A stretch of 18,664 nt of DNA from Faecalibacterium sp. (GTDB lineage Bacteria > Bacillota > Clostridia > Oscillospirales > Ruminococcaceae). The stretch is taken from assembly GCA_020025795.1 (NCBI GenBank), contig JAHHRK010000023.1, positions 1-18,664 of the forward strand, read 5' to 3'. The notes under the pieces are model-generated. The model did no database searches. It had not been told where the DNA came from and was given only the letters and a program-made list of their open reading frames with translations. Position numbers and translations under genes: made by a program. Shown piece after piece: positions 1 to 8,416 of this stretch. Each line of letters begins with the position of its first letter. Position 1 is the first letter of the stretch.

Positions 1-810
1 TATCAGGTCTACCAGGCGTACCGCGCTGGTGTTTTCAGCAGGCTGAAGCAGGTTTACGGCTGGACTGCGCTGCATTTGTGCCGCAACGAAAACGCCGTTC
101 TGTTTGCGCTGCTTTCCGACGGGTTGGCAGGCCGGCAGGCCACGGTGAAAAAAGTCAGAAACCGAAGCAATCCGCTGCGCACCCACCAGGAAATGTCCCA
201 GACGAAGGGCATCGACCAGGCGGCGCAAATCAGCATTTTTTTGCGCTGGTATTCGCTGATGGAAGCCATCGACCAGCCGGACGGCGGCTTTGGCTTGTCC
301 ATCGCCCGGTGGAAGCAGTTTTTATTGCAAAAAGCATACCGCAAAGCCGCCGACGAAGCCCCCATCGTGAACCGGCTGTTTTTGCAGCAGTGGGACTATG
401 CCCAGGCGCTGCGCACGACAGGCTGTGTGGATTATACCGAAGCGGAAAAGCCGATGGCCCAGCTGTACAGTATGCTGATGGAATCCTGCGCCTATAACGA
501 TATGGCGCGGCCCTATCTGGAGCGCATGGGCGAGCAGGTAGGTAGCATGATTTATCTGATGATCTGCATCAATAAATATGCAGACGACCAAAAGCACGGA
601 CGTTATAATATTTATCTGCGCCGCGGCGTTCCGTTTGCCGCAGCAGTGGAAAATGCGCAGCGCCAGTGCTACCAGGCACGCGTCGAGCTGGCGCGGGCGT
701 ACCATAACCTGATTTTCCTTTTGCATCGGGAGCTGATTGAAAACATCCTGATCGATGGCAGCGAGCAAGCCATTATTGCAATGGGGGAAACCACAAAGGA
801 GAAAACATGA
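1..810 (+). CDS. DUF5685 family protein, 5'-truncated by the window edge
   Basis: The reading frame is open from base 1 to the TGA at 808-810, so the true start lies outside the window; the TTG at 76 is only the first start-like codon inside it. The visible 269 residues are mostly helical. They match my recollection of DUF5685 in overall pattern: an early tyrosine-rich YQAYRA segment, then a leucine-rich stretch, then a segment close to GSMIYLMICINKYADDQK, which corresponds to the family's G-x-W-I-Y-L-x-D-A-x-D-D region. The function of this family is not known. The cysteine pairs I expect early in the family (YCGLC-like and RC-x2-HP-like) are replaced here by VFSR and RNRSNP. The gene overlaps the next one by 4 nt (ATGA), so the two are translationally coupled. 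Family assignment is from memory, without a profile search. Confidence 0.7.
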   Translation, partial: YQVYQAYRAGVFSRLKQVYGWTALHLCRNENAVLFALLSDGLAGRQATVKKVRNRSNPLRTHQEMSQTKGIDQAAQISIFLRWYSLMEAIDQPDGGFGLSIARWKQFLLQKAYRKAADEAPIVNRLFLQQWDYAQALRTTGCVDYTEAEKPMAQLYSMLMESCAYNDMARPYLERMGEQVGSMIYLMICINKYADDQKHGRYNIYLRRGVPFAAAVENAQRQCYQARVELARAYHNLIFLLHRELIENILIDGSEQAIIAMGETTKEKT

Positions 811-1352
811 AAAAGCAATCCTTTTCCATCGCGCTGTGCGGCGTATTCGGTGCGCTGTCCATCGTGGTAATGCTGCTGGGTGTCATTATACCCATTGCAA
901 TGTACATTGCACCGGCCGTCGCTGCGCTGCTGGTGATGATTGCCATGGAAGAATGCGGCCGTAAAATGGCGTGGACGCTGTATGGCGCTGTTTCCATCAT
1001 CAGCCTGTTGTTTATTCCGGATAAAGAGGTCGCGTTTGTGTACGTCTTTTTGCTGGGCTATTATCCGCTTGTCAAGCCGCGCTTTGATGCCATTCGCCGC
1101 GGCTGGGCGCGGGCAGGAGCAAAGCTTTTGTTCTTCAATCTGGCGCTGGCAGTGGCTTATGGGCTGTTGATTCTGCTGCTGTTCCCGGGCTTTTTGGCTA
1201 CGGCATGGCAGCCTTTGGAAATCCTTACCACGGCAGCCGTCTGGCTGATGGGCAATCTGGCCTTTATTCTCTTTGATAAAGCGCTGGTTTCGCTGCTGCG
1301 GCTGTACCAGCTGGTATGGAAGCGCCGCCTGCACCGGATGCTGCGCCACTAA
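807..1352 (+). CDS. small polytopic membrane protein of unknown function
   Basis: The 181-residue protein starts at an ATG overlapping the previous stop (ATGA), with AAAGGAG a few bases upstream. Hydrophobic segments lie at about residues 6-28, 31-48, 55-70, 73-88, 106-130 and 138-165, giving five or six membrane spans. The inside loops and the C-terminus (WKRRLHRMLRH) are strongly basic. The overall size and layout recall the substrate-binding (S) components of ECF vitamin transporters or other small Clostridia membrane proteins, but I see no diagnostic motif and do not assign a substrate. It is the last gene of its transcript, since a terminator follows 18 nt after the stop. Coupling to the DUF5685 gene suggests that the two work together. 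Confidence 0.75.
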   Translation: MKKQSFSIALCGVFGALSIVVMLLGVIIPIAMYIAPAVAALLVMIAMEECGRKMAWTLYGAVSIISLLFIPDKEVAFVYVFLLGYYPLVKPRFDAIRRGWARAGAKLLFFNLALAVAYGLLILLLFPGFLATAWQPLEILTTAAVWLMGNLAFILFDKALVSLLRLYQLVWKRRLHRMLRH

Positions 1353-1370
1353 AGTTTATAAAAATCCAAA

Positions 1371-1410
1371 AGAGGGACTTGCCCCATAGTTGGGCAGGTT
1401 CCTCTTTTTT
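1371..1410 (+). terminator. intrinsic terminator after the DUF5685/membrane-protein pair
   Basis: The arms AGAGGGACTTGCCC (1371-1384) and GGGCAGGTTCCTCT (1392-1405) pair over 14 positions with two G-T type wobbles. The loop is 7 nt and a run of T follows to 1410. It ends the upstream operon. Confidence 0.9.
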
Positions 1411-1602
1411 GTATGGAAAAATGTGCGTTTCCCGGCGGTGCAGTACGCCTAATGACGCGAAAACGGTCAGACAAAGCGGTGCGTTTGTATGGTTTTCGTA
1501 TAAACACGGCGGCTTTATCTGTGTACGGCGGCAGCGCGCCCCCGTACAATTACACCGAAGCAAGAAGCCGAAATACGTTGATACAGTAAGGGAGAACGAT
1601 CC

Positions 1603-2535
1603 ATGATGAACTATTCCGAATCCTACTTTTTGTCCAGTGACGGCGTTACGCCGATTCATGTAAACCATTGGATGCCCACCGATCGGCCGGTGCGCGGCGT
1701 GGTGCAGATTGCCCACGGCGTGGCAGAATATGGAAAGCGCTATGCGCCGTTTGCCGAGTTTTTGTGTGCCCATGGCTTTGCCGTTGTGGCAAACGATCAT
1801 CTGGGCCACGGCAAGTCGGGCATTGCGAACGCACCAAAGCTCTATTTCGGCGAAACCGACGGCTGGTGGCACGCAGTAGATGATATGGAGACGCTGCGCC
1901 GCCAAACGGCTCAGGAATTTTTGGGCAAGCCGTATTTTCTGTTTGGCCATTCCATGGGCTCGTTTTTGTCCCGCAGCTATCTGATTCGCTGGCCCGGCAA
2001 GCTGGACGGCTGCATCCTGTGCGGTACAGGCAATCCTTCCCCAGCGGTGATTGCAGGCGGCAAGCTGGTGACCAACCACGAAATCCGCCACATGGGCAAA
2101 AAGGCATACAGCGCAAGAGCCGATGCACTGGCCTTTGGTTCTTATAATAAAAAGTTCCGCCCGAACCGCACCCTGTGCGACTGGGTTTCGGCCAGCGAAG
2201 CGAACGTAGATGCCTATATTGTCGATCCGCAGTGCGGCGGCAATATAAGCGTGGGCCTGCTGCGGGATATTCTGGAGGGCCTGAGCTACATCACGGACAA
2301 GTCCAATCTGGAAAAGATGGAGCGCGACATGCCGGTTCTGTTTATTGCCGGCCAAAACGACCCCGTAGGCGATATGGGCAAAGGCGTGCACCGTGCCTGC
2401 GAGAATTTCCAAAAAGCCGGCATGCTGGACGTGCAGAGCAAGCTGTACCCCGGTATGCGGCACGAAATTTTGAACGAAGAAGCAAAGACGGATGTTTACC
2501 GTGACGTGCTGCTTTGGCTGGAGAAACGATGCTGA
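1603..2535 (+). CDS. alpha/beta hydrolase, monoacylglycerol lipase / lysophospholipase type
   Basis: The 310-residue serine hydrolase has the Hydrolase_4 (monoacylglycerol lipase-like) layout and presumably cleaves an ester of a lipid or small acyl substrate in the cytoplasm; there is no signal peptide. The oxyanion-side motif is near AHGVAEYGKRY (residues 38-47), followed by DHLGHGKS (65-72). The nucleophile elbow is GHSMG with Ser117, and the other likely triad members are Asp253 (QNDPVG) and His287 (GMRHEI). Length is normal for the family. The start at 1603 is supported by AGGGAG at 1589-1594; a second ATG directly follows at 1606. The gene stands alone between a terminator and a 179-nt gap, and no clear promoter was found in 1411-1602. 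The physiological substrate cannot be read from the sequence. Confidence 0.92.
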   Translation: MMNYSESYFLSSDGVTPIHVNHWMPTDRPVRGVVQIAHGVAEYGKRYAPFAEFLCAHGFAVVANDHLGHGKSGIANAPKLYFGETDGWWHAVDDMETLRRQTAQEFLGKPYFLFGHSMGSFLSRSYLIRWPGKLDGCILCGTGNPSPAVIAGGKLVTNHEIRHMGKKAYSARADALAFGSYNKKFRPNRTLCDWVSASEANVDAYIVDPQCGGNISVGLLRDILEGLSYITDKSNLEKMERDMPVLFIAGQNDPVGDMGKGVHRACENFQKAGMLDVQSKLYPGMRHEILNEEAKTDVYRDVLLWLEKRC

Positions 2536-2649
2536 CAAGACAGCATTTCGACAAAAAAAGTCAATTCTTTTTTGGGCATTTACCCTTAAATGAATGATTT
2601 TCAGACGGTGCGGGCGGTGCTGTCTGTATCAAAAAGCGCTGTTCGCTTA

Positions 2650-2660
2650 TATAGTATAAC
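2650..2660 (+). promoter_or_regulatory. candidate -10 region for the HdeD-MMPL operon
   Basis: Overlapping TATAGT (2650-2655) and TATAAC (2655-2660) lie about 55 nt before the operon's first ATG. No good TTGACA-like -35 was found at 16-18 nt, so this is a weak call. Just downstream, GCCCGT (2670-2675) and ACGGGC (2680-2685) form a perfect 6-bp hairpin with a 4-nt loop in the presumed leader. Confidence 0.3.
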
Positions 2661-2714
2661 CTGCAACGAGCCCGTCACAACGGGCCAACGGTAAACAGAA
2701 AAGAGGGGAAGAAT

Positions 2715-3320
2715 ATGCGTTCTACTTTGCCGATGCGGACTGCAAAAATCGGTTATATCATTTTTTCTGCAATCCTGTGTGCCCTGGGCATCACACTGAT
2801 TCTGCTGCCGGACTTCTCGGCGTCTATGCTGGGTTCAATCTGCGGCGTTGTCATGATCGGGTTTGGCTGCATCAAGCTGATTGGATACTTTTCCAGAGAT
2901 CTGTTTCGGCTTGCGTTCCAGTTTGACCTGGAATTCGGCATCCTGAGTCTGGTGCTTGGCATCGCCTTACTGGTAAGGCCGGGCAGCCTGGTCAATTTTA
3001 CCTGCGTGGCGCTGGGCATTTCGTTTCTGGCAGATGCGCTGTTTAAGATTCGCATCACGCTGGAGGCCAAACGCTTCGGGATCAGCACTTGGTGGCTGGT
3101 TCTGCTGCTTGCCATTGCAACAGGTGCATTTGGCGCAACGCTGGCATTTCGTCCCGGCGAAGGCAGCAATCTGCTGATGATTGTTCTGGGCGTGCCGCTT
3201 TTACTGGAAGGTGTTTTGAACATGAGCACCGCCATTACCATGGTAAAAATCGTCAGCCACCAGCGGCCGGATGTGCTACAAGCTTCTGATTTTATAGAAA
3301 GTGAGGAAAATCGCCCATGA
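2715..3320 (+). CDS. HdeD family (DUF308) membrane protein
   Basis: The 201-residue integral membrane protein has six hydrophobic spans at about 12-32, 37-57, 72-88, 92-110, 126-146 and 151-175, arranged as repeated pairs with short turns. This is the pattern of the HdeD/DUF308 family. E. coli HdeD is linked to acid resistance, but the family's molecular role is unclear and that function should not be carried over. The start at 2715 is chosen because AGAGGGG (2703-2708) sits at proper spacing; an ATG at 2733 is an alternative. The last four bases overlap the MMPL transporter start (ATGA), so it is the first gene of a coupled three-gene operon. A role as an accessory membrane subunit or stress companion of the transporter is inference. 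Confidence 0.85.
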   Translation: MRSTLPMRTAKIGYIIFSAILCALGITLILLPDFSASMLGSICGVVMIGFGCIKLIGYFSRDLFRLAFQFDLEFGILSLVLGIALLVRPGSLVNFTCVALGISFLADALFKIRITLEAKRFGISTWWLVLLLAIATGAFGATLAFRPGEGSNLLMIVLGVPLLLEGVLNMSTAITMVKIVSHQRPDVLQASDFIESEENRP

Positions 3321-5416
3321 AATTATCGCAAGCGATTGTCAAGAGTCGTGTCGTGATTCTTGTGCTTTGTGTTCTGCTGTTGATTCCGTCTGTGTTCGGC
3401 ATGGTGGGTACCCGTATCAACTATGATATGCTGGATTACCTGCCGTCCGATATGGATACCGTCACCGGCCAGAACGAACTTTTGGAGGATTTCGGCAAAG
3501 GTGCCTTTTCCTTCCTGGTCGTCCAGGATATGCCGGACGCGGACGTTGCCAAAATGGCAGAAAAAATCCGTGGCATCGACCATGTGGAAACCGTGCTCTG
3601 GTACGATTCCTTCGCCAATATGTCGGTTCCCATGGAGCTTTTGCCCAGTAAGATTTACGACGAGTTCAACACCGAGGACGCTACGCTGGTAGCGGTGTTC
3701 TTCGACAGTGCAACTTCCGCCGACATCACCATGGACGCTATCCGCGAGATTCGCTCCGTGGCAGGCAAGCAGTGCTTTGTTTCCGGTATGTCTGCACTGG
3801 TCACCGACCTGAAGGACCTGTGCGAACAGGAAGAGCCCATCTATGTTGGCCTGGCTGTTTTGTGCGCCTGCATCGCCATGATTCTGCTGCTGGACAGCTG
3901 GGTGGTTCCGTTCGTGTTCCTGGCTTCTATTGGTATGATGATTCTCATCAACATGGGTACCAACTGGTTTTTGGGCGAGATTTCCTACATCACCAAAGCC
4001 CTTTCCGCTGTTTTGCAGCTGGCTGTTACCATGGACTATTCCATTTTCCTGTGGCACAGCTACAACGAAGAGCGTTCCGTCATCAAGGATAAGGAAGAAG
4101 CTATGGCTTCTGCCGTGCATAAAACCTTTACCGCCGTGCTGGGCAGCTCCATCACCACGGTTGCCGGCTTTATCGCACTGTGCTTTATGACCTTTACCCT
4201 GGGCAAGGACCTGGGCATCGTTATGGCAAAGGGCGTTCTGCTGGGCGTTCTGGGCTGCGTTACCGTCCTGCCTGCTATGATTCTGGTGCTGGATAAGCCA
4301 CTGCAAAAGACCAAGCATAAGCCTCTGATTCCCGATGCGGTGCATCTGGCCGAAGGCGTAACCAAGGCTTTCCCCGTGTTCCTGATTCTGTTTGCTGTGA
4401 TGATTCCGCCGGCATTGTACGGCTACAACAAGACCAACGGCGAAGTTTACTACGATATGGGCCAGTGCCTGCCGCCGGATATGGAATACGTGGTTGCAAA
4501 CGAAAAGCTTTCCGATGAATTCCAAATCGCATCTACCCACATGGTTCTGGTGGATGCAAACCTGCCTGCCGCCGATGTGCGCTCCATGCTGAAGGAAATG
4601 GAAGAGGTCGACGGCGTTAAGTATGCGCTGGGCATGGAATCTGTTCTGGGTTCTCGTGTGCCGGAAGAAATCTTGCCCGATGCTGTGCGTGATGTCTTTG
4701 AAAGCGACCGCCACGAGCTGATTCTGATTAACTCGGAATACAAGGTCGCCAGCGAAGAAGTCAACAACCAAATCGACGCACTGAACAGTATTCTGAAGCG
4801 CTACGATGCAAGCGGTATGCTCATCGGCGAAGCACCCTGCATGAAGGACATGATCGAAACCACCGACCGTGACTTCAAGGTGGTCAACGCCGTTTCCATT
4901 CTGGCAATCTTTGTTATCATCGCCATCGTGGAAAAGAGCTTCTCGCTGCCGTTCGTTCTGATTTCCGTCATCGAGCTGGCAATCTTCATCAACCTGGGCT
5001 TGCCCCATTATCTGGGCCAGTCGCTGCCCTTTATTGCGCCGATTTGTATCAGCACGATTCAGCTGGGCGCAACGGTTGACTACGCAATCCTGATGACCAC
5101 TCGCTACAAGACCGAGCGTCTGGCTGGCCGCGATAAGCGCAGCAGCGTGAAAATTGCGCTGGCAGCTTCGGCTCCGTCCGTTATCGTCAGCGGCGCAGGC
5201 CTGTTTGCCGCAACCTTTGGCGTTGCCGTGTATTCCGACCTGGACATCATCAGCTCCATGTGTATGTTGATGGCACGCGGCGCTGTGGTCAGCGTATTGT
5301 GTGTTCTCTTTATCTTGCCTGCACTGTTCATGCTGTGTGACTGGCTGATCTGCAAGACCACGGCAGGTATGCGGCATATCGGTGCAAAAACCAAAATGGA
5401 AACTGTGGAGGGTTAA
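3317..5416 (+). CDS. MMPL family RND transporter
   Basis: The 699-residue protein has the duplicated RND/MMPL plan: one N-terminal span (about 11-30), an extracytoplasmic loop domain (about 31-172), five spans (about 174-325), a seventh span (about 351-370), a second loop domain (about 371-518) and five more spans (about 522-676). Each half carries an Asp-Tyr pair in the central membrane segment, VTMDY at Asp240-Tyr241 and ATVDY at Asp588-Tyr589. These match the proton-relay pairs known in mycobacterial MmpL3, so proton-driven export is likely. The substrate is unknown; lipids or hydrophobic molecules are usual for the family. Translation is coupled to the HdeD-like gene by a 4-nt overlap. 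Three nt after its stop begins an exported repeat protein, which is probably its extracellular partner. Length is typical of single-chain MMPL proteins in Bacillota. Confidence 0.93.
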   Translation: MKLSQAIVKSRVVILVLCVLLLIPSVFGMVGTRINYDMLDYLPSDMDTVTGQNELLEDFGKGAFSFLVVQDMPDADVAKMAEKIRGIDHVETVLWYDSFANMSVPMELLPSKIYDEFNTEDATLVAVFFDSATSADITMDAIREIRSVAGKQCFVSGMSALVTDLKDLCEQEEPIYVGLAVLCACIAMILLLDSWVVPFVFLASIGMMILINMGTNWFLGEISYITKALSAVLQLAVTMDYSIFLWHSYNEERSVIKDKEEAMASAVHKTFTAVLGSSITTVAGFIALCFMTFTLGKDLGIVMAKGVLLGVLGCVTVLPAMILVLDKPLQKTKHKPLIPDAVHLAEGVTKAFPVFLILFAVMIPPALYGYNKTNGEVYYDMGQCLPPDMEYVVANEKLSDEFQIASTHMVLVDANLPAADVRSMLKEMEEVDGVKYALGMESVLGSRVPEEILPDAVRDVFESDRHELILINSEYKVASEEVNNQIDALNSILKRYDASGMLIGEAPCMKDMIETTDRDFKVVNAVSILAIFVIIAIVEKSFSLPFVLISVIELAIFINLGLPHYLGQSLPFIAPICISTIQLGATVDYAILMTTRYKTERLAGRDKRSSVKIALAASAPSVIVSGAGLFAATFGVAVYSDLDIISSMCMLMARGAVVSVLCVLFILPALFMLCDWLICKTTAGMRHIGAKTKMETVEG

Positions 5417-5419
5417 GCA

Positions 5420-7456
5420 ATGAACCAAAAGTGGAAGAAACTCACGGCAGAGGTTGTCTGTGCTGCCCTGGTTGTGGCTGGCGTAGGCACCACGGTATTT
5501 GCCGTCAACAACGAAAAGAATACAGATCAGAAACAGGACAACGCTTCTGTTTCCGCAACGTCCGATAAAAAATCCGGCAGCACCGCATTCGACGAAACGG
5601 TGTATGTGCTGGCAGGCGCCGACGGCAGCATGAAAAAGTGCATCGTCAGCGATTGGGTAGACGGTCCCGACAAGGACGATTACATCCAGAACGAAAGCAC
5701 CCAGACGCCGCCTGTGGAAATGTCCGTCAAGTATATGCTGGACGGCGTGGAAACCGCACCCGACCAGATGGCAGGCAAGAGCGGCAAGGTCAAGATTCGT
5801 TTTGATTACAAAAACAACAAGACCGAAACCGTCAAAATCAACGGCAAGCAGGAAACTCTGCATGTGCCTTTTGCCGCACTGACCGGCATCCTGCTGGATA
5901 ACAACGTGTTTACCAATGTGCGCGTCACCAACGGTCGTTTGGTCAATGACGGCGACCGCACCCTGATCGTGGGCATTGCACTGCCCGGCATGACCGATAA
6001 CCTGAAGCTGGAAAGCGACGAGGTAGAGCTGCCGGAGTACGTCGAAATCACTGCTGATGTGCAGAACTTCGAGCTGGCAAACACCATGACGCTGGTGACC
6101 AACATGGTCTTCAACGAAATCGACACCGACAAGCTGGATTCTGCCGACGGCCTGAAGGACGCAATCGGCAAGATGACCGATGCAATGTCCCAGTTGATGG
6201 GCGGTTCCAACCAGCTGTATGACGGCCTGACCACCCTGTACGAAAAGTGCACGCTGCTGGCCGATGGCAGTGGAAAGCTGGCATCTGGCGCATCCCAGCT
6301 GCAGGACGGTGCTGCACAGCTGAACGGCGGCGCACAGCAGCTGGCTGGCGGCTCGAAGCAGCTGGTGAACGGCCTGGATCTGTTGGTTGCCAACAACGAT
6401 GCACTGAACGGCGGCGCAGGCCAGATTTTTGACGCACTGCTGTCGGTTGCTAACGGTCAGCTGGCCGAAGCAGGCCTGTCTATCCCGGCACTGAATCGCG
6501 ACAACTACGTTGAGATCCTGAACGGCGTGATTGCTTCTCTGGACGAAACCAACGTGGCTGCACAGGCACAGCAGCAGGCTCGTGCCGCTGTAACCCAGGC
6601 TGTCGAAGCAAAGCGCGGCGAAGTGGTCGCAGCTGTAACGGATGCTGTGAAAGTACAGGTCACCCAGGGCGTTACCGAAGCGGTTCAGCAGGGCGTATTC
6701 GCCAAGGTTCTGGAAGCGATGGGCATGACGCCCGAACAGTACCAGCAGGGCATGGAAGCAGGCGCAATTACCGCTGAGCAGCAGGCACAAATCAAAGCTG
6801 CTGTGGATGGCCAGATGGCTTCTGCCGAAGTGCAGGGCCTGATTGCCACCAACGTGGACGCAAAGATGCAGTCCGAAGAAATCCAGGGCCTGATTCAGGC
6901 TAAGACCGAAGAACAGGTCGCTGCTCTGATTGAGCAGAACATGAATTCTCCTGAGGTACAGGCAAAGATCACCGCAGCACTGGAGCAGGCACGCTCCGGC
7001 GCTGCAAAGGTCAGCGCTCTGAAAGAGCAGCTGGACAGCGTCAGCACCTTCTATAATGGTCTGACCACCTACACTGCTGGTGTGGCAGCTGCAAATTCCG
7101 GCGCACATCAGCTGAATGACGGTATTGTAGTGCTGAACGACGGTGCTGCAAAGCTGGCTGGCGGCGCACACGAGCTGGCTGGTGGTGCAAACACCCTGAA
7201 TAGCAATATGCCTGCTCTGTTGGACGGCGTTTCTCAGCTGCGTGACGGCAACAAGAAGTTGGTCGATGGCTTGCAGGAGTTCAACCATCAGGGCATTGAA
7301 AAGCTGGCAAATGCAATCAACGGCGATCTGGAAAACGTGGCTGAGCGCCTGAAGACCAGCATCGAGATTTCCCAGAAGTACCGCTCCTTTACCGATGAAA
7401 ACAGCGCAGATGACAGTCAGGTGAAGTTCATTTACCGCACCGACTCCATCGGCTGA
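5420..7456 (+). CDS. exported YhgE/Pip-like repeat protein, putative partner of the MMPL transporter
   Basis: The 678-residue protein begins with a signal peptide or membrane anchor (about residues 8-29) after a basic N-terminus. An extracytoplasmic domain (about 55-235) follows. A first block of L-x2-G-A/S-x2-L-style heptad-like repeats covers about 255-320, for example QLQDGAAQLNGGAQQLAGG. An Ala/Gln-rich helical region occupies about 375-540, and a second repeat block about 555-620. These repeats are characteristic of YhgE/Pip proteins, but the multi-span C-terminal domain of classical YhgE is absent and the chain ends in a polar tail. GGAGGG at 5407-5412 sets the ATG at 5420. Position directly behind the transporter gene suggests an adaptor, periplasm-analogue or scaffold role outside the membrane; this is inference. 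Terminators follow at 7507 and 7571. Confidence 0.85.
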   Translation: MNQKWKKLTAEVVCAALVVAGVGTTVFAVNNEKNTDQKQDNASVSATSDKKSGSTAFDETVYVLAGADGSMKKCIVSDWVDGPDKDDYIQNESTQTPPVEMSVKYMLDGVETAPDQMAGKSGKVKIRFDYKNNKTETVKINGKQETLHVPFAALTGILLDNNVFTNVRVTNGRLVNDGDRTLIVGIALPGMTDNLKLESDEVELPEYVEITADVQNFELANTMTLVTNMVFNEIDTDKLDSADGLKDAIGKMTDAMSQLMGGSNQLYDGLTTLYEKCTLLADGSGKLASGASQLQDGAAQLNGGAQQLAGGSKQLVNGLDLLVANNDALNGGAGQIFDALLSVANGQLAEAGLSIPALNRDNYVEILNGVIASLDETNVAAQAQQQARAAVTQAVEAKRGEVVAAVTDAVKVQVTQGVTEAVQQGVFAKVLEAMGMTPEQYQQGMEAGAITAEQQAQIKAAVDGQMASAEVQGLIATNVDAKMQSEEIQGLIQAKTEEQVAALIEQNMNSPEVQAKITAALEQARSGAAKVSALKEQLDSVSTFYNGLTTYTAGVAAANSGAHQLNDGIVVLNDGAAKLAGGAHELAGGANTLNSNMPALLDGVSQLRDGNKKLVDGLQEFNHQGIEKLANAINGDLENVAERLKTSIEISQKYRSFTDENSADDSQVKFIYRTDSIG

Positions 7457-7506
7457 TTTCTATAAAAACCTCAAACACAAAACCTCACAAAACACAAACT
7501 CCTCTT

Positions 7507-7545
7507 GCCCGGAACCTGCCTCCTCAAAGGTTCCGGGCCTTTTTG
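7507..7545 (+). terminator. intrinsic terminator of the HdeD-MMPL operon
   Basis: GCCCGGAACCT (7507-7517) and AGGTTCCGGGC (7528-7538) form a perfect 11-bp stem with a 10-nt loop, followed by CTTTTTG. The 50 nt between the stop codon and the stem is A/C-rich and looks unstructured. Confidence 0.93.
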
Positions 7546-7570
7546 TATCTCAGGAGAGAAACTATAAAAT

Positions 7571-7611
7571 AAAACAGCCGCCACATGCAAAGCGCATGCA
7601 GCGGCTGTTTT
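7571..7611. terminator. bidirectional terminator between convergent genes
   Basis: AAAACAGCCGC (7571-7581) pairs perfectly with GCGGCTGTTTT (7601-7611). An inner stem CATGC/GCATG (7584-7588 with 7594-7598) caps it. A-rich sequence on the left and T-rich on the right let it work both ways. It lies 35 nt after the stop of the minus-strand ydhW-like gene and backs up the terminator at 7507. Confidence 0.88.
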
Positions 7612-7645
7612 TATGTGTTTAGATGAAAGCGCGGCAGAACCCAGA

Positions 7646-8323
7646 TTACAGGTGGTTGATCCATTCCACTTCCATTTCCTCGCACAGTGCCTGAGCGTAC
7701 TTTTTGCTCATGTACTTGGAAGAATAGATGCAGATTTTGCCGTTGGATGCGGTCACGGTATCAATATCCTGGTATTCTTCGGTCTGCTTCATGCCCTCCA
7801 GCGCAGCGAAAATCTCGCCTTTTGTAAAGAAATAAGGGCTGTCCATCATAGCCGTCATCTTTACCGGGCGGGGGTAGATCTTGCAGTCATGGCGTGCAGC
7901 AGAGGCAATGGATTCCAGAATATCCTTTTCCTGCATGATGGACTGAATCTTTGCGAAATGCTCCGTCATGTTGTCGGAATCGTAGTAGTATACGTCTTTT
8001 TTGCCCTTGACGCTTCGGATGCTTTCAAAGAACGGGCTTTCCTCCGGCTTTGCCAGAATCTCGGCTGCACGCTCCGGGGTCACGCCTTCGGGCGGGGTCT
8101 GGGTAAGATCCTTAAACGCTGCCAGTTCCTCTGCAAGGGTAACTTCCTTGATGTAGCTTGCAAGCAGCTCATCATCGGATTTTACGCGGTTGTTTTCGGC
8201 TTCCACCTCTTGCAGGGCTTCTTCCATAGCGCGCAGAGTTTCTTCGTCCAGGCTGTCGGCGATGGCCTGTAATTCTGCATCATCCAGGTCGTCGTCCAGC
8301 ATCTCCAATTCTTCGTCGTCCAT
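7646..8323 (-). CDS. ydhW: YdhW-like protein of the ydh oxidoreductase system
   Basis: The 225-residue soluble protein has no signal peptide or membrane span. Residues 1-45 are extremely rich in Asp and Glu and probably helical. A conserved-looking core follows: SYIKEVTLAEELAAF (56-70), a KPEESPFFE segment (92-100), AARHDCKIYPRP (142-153) and SSKYMSKKYAQALCE (201-215). Only two cysteines are present, so it is unlikely to hold an iron-sulfur cluster by itself. The assignment rests on its position after ydhY and ydhV, the same order as in E. coli, and on similar length (E. coli YdhW is about 215 residues); direct sequence identity was not tested. Function is unknown even in E. coli; an accessory or maturation factor for the AOR enzyme is a guess. 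The start at 8323 is supported by AAGGAG at 8332-8337. It has its own promoter. Confidence 0.65.
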   Translation of the reverse strand: MDDEELEMLDDDLDDAELQAIADSLDEETLRAMEEALQEVEAENNRVKSDDELLASYIKEVTLAEELAAFKDLTQTPPEGVTPERAAEILAKPEESPFFESIRSVKGKKDVYYYDSDNMTEHFAKIQSIMQEKDILESIASAARHDCKIYPRPVKMTAMMDSPYFFTKGEIFAALEGMKQTEEYQDIDTVTASNGKICIYSSKYMSKKYAQALCEEMEVEWINHL

Positions 8324-8351
8324 ACAAGGTTCTCCTTATGTGTTTTTGATG

Positions 8352-8360
8352 ATTATACCA
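8352..8360 (-). promoter_or_regulatory. extended -10 promoter for the ydhW-like gene
   Basis: On the minus strand the sequence TGGTATAAT gives a perfect TATAAT (plus-strand 8352-8357) with the TG of an extended -10 element. No good -35 hexamer exists 16-18 nt upstream, which fits extended -10 promoters. It lies 29 nt before the start codon and just downstream of the ydhV terminator. Confidence 0.7.
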
Positions 8361-8416
8361 TGTTGCGCAGAAAAATGGTATCCTGTATTGCTCGGATAGA
8401 ACAAGCGCTGCGCCGT

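Noticed and set aside
2546..2575. AAAAAAG and CTTTTTT pairing after the alpha/beta hydrolase as a terminator
   Set aside because: The stem is almost only A-T pairs and has no GC-rich core, so it is too weak to call.
3323..7288. A 1321-codon open frame on the minus strand, antisense to the MMPL and YhgE-like genes
   Set aside because: It spans two different real genes and their junction, is rich in His, Gln and Cys without a recognisable domain, and is explained by codon bias in the overlapping sense genes.
7613..8272. A 219-codon plus-strand frame opposite the ydhW-like gene
   Set aside because: It begins inside the bidirectional terminator region with no ribosome site, while the minus-strand frame has a promoter, a good ribosome site and soluble-protein composition.
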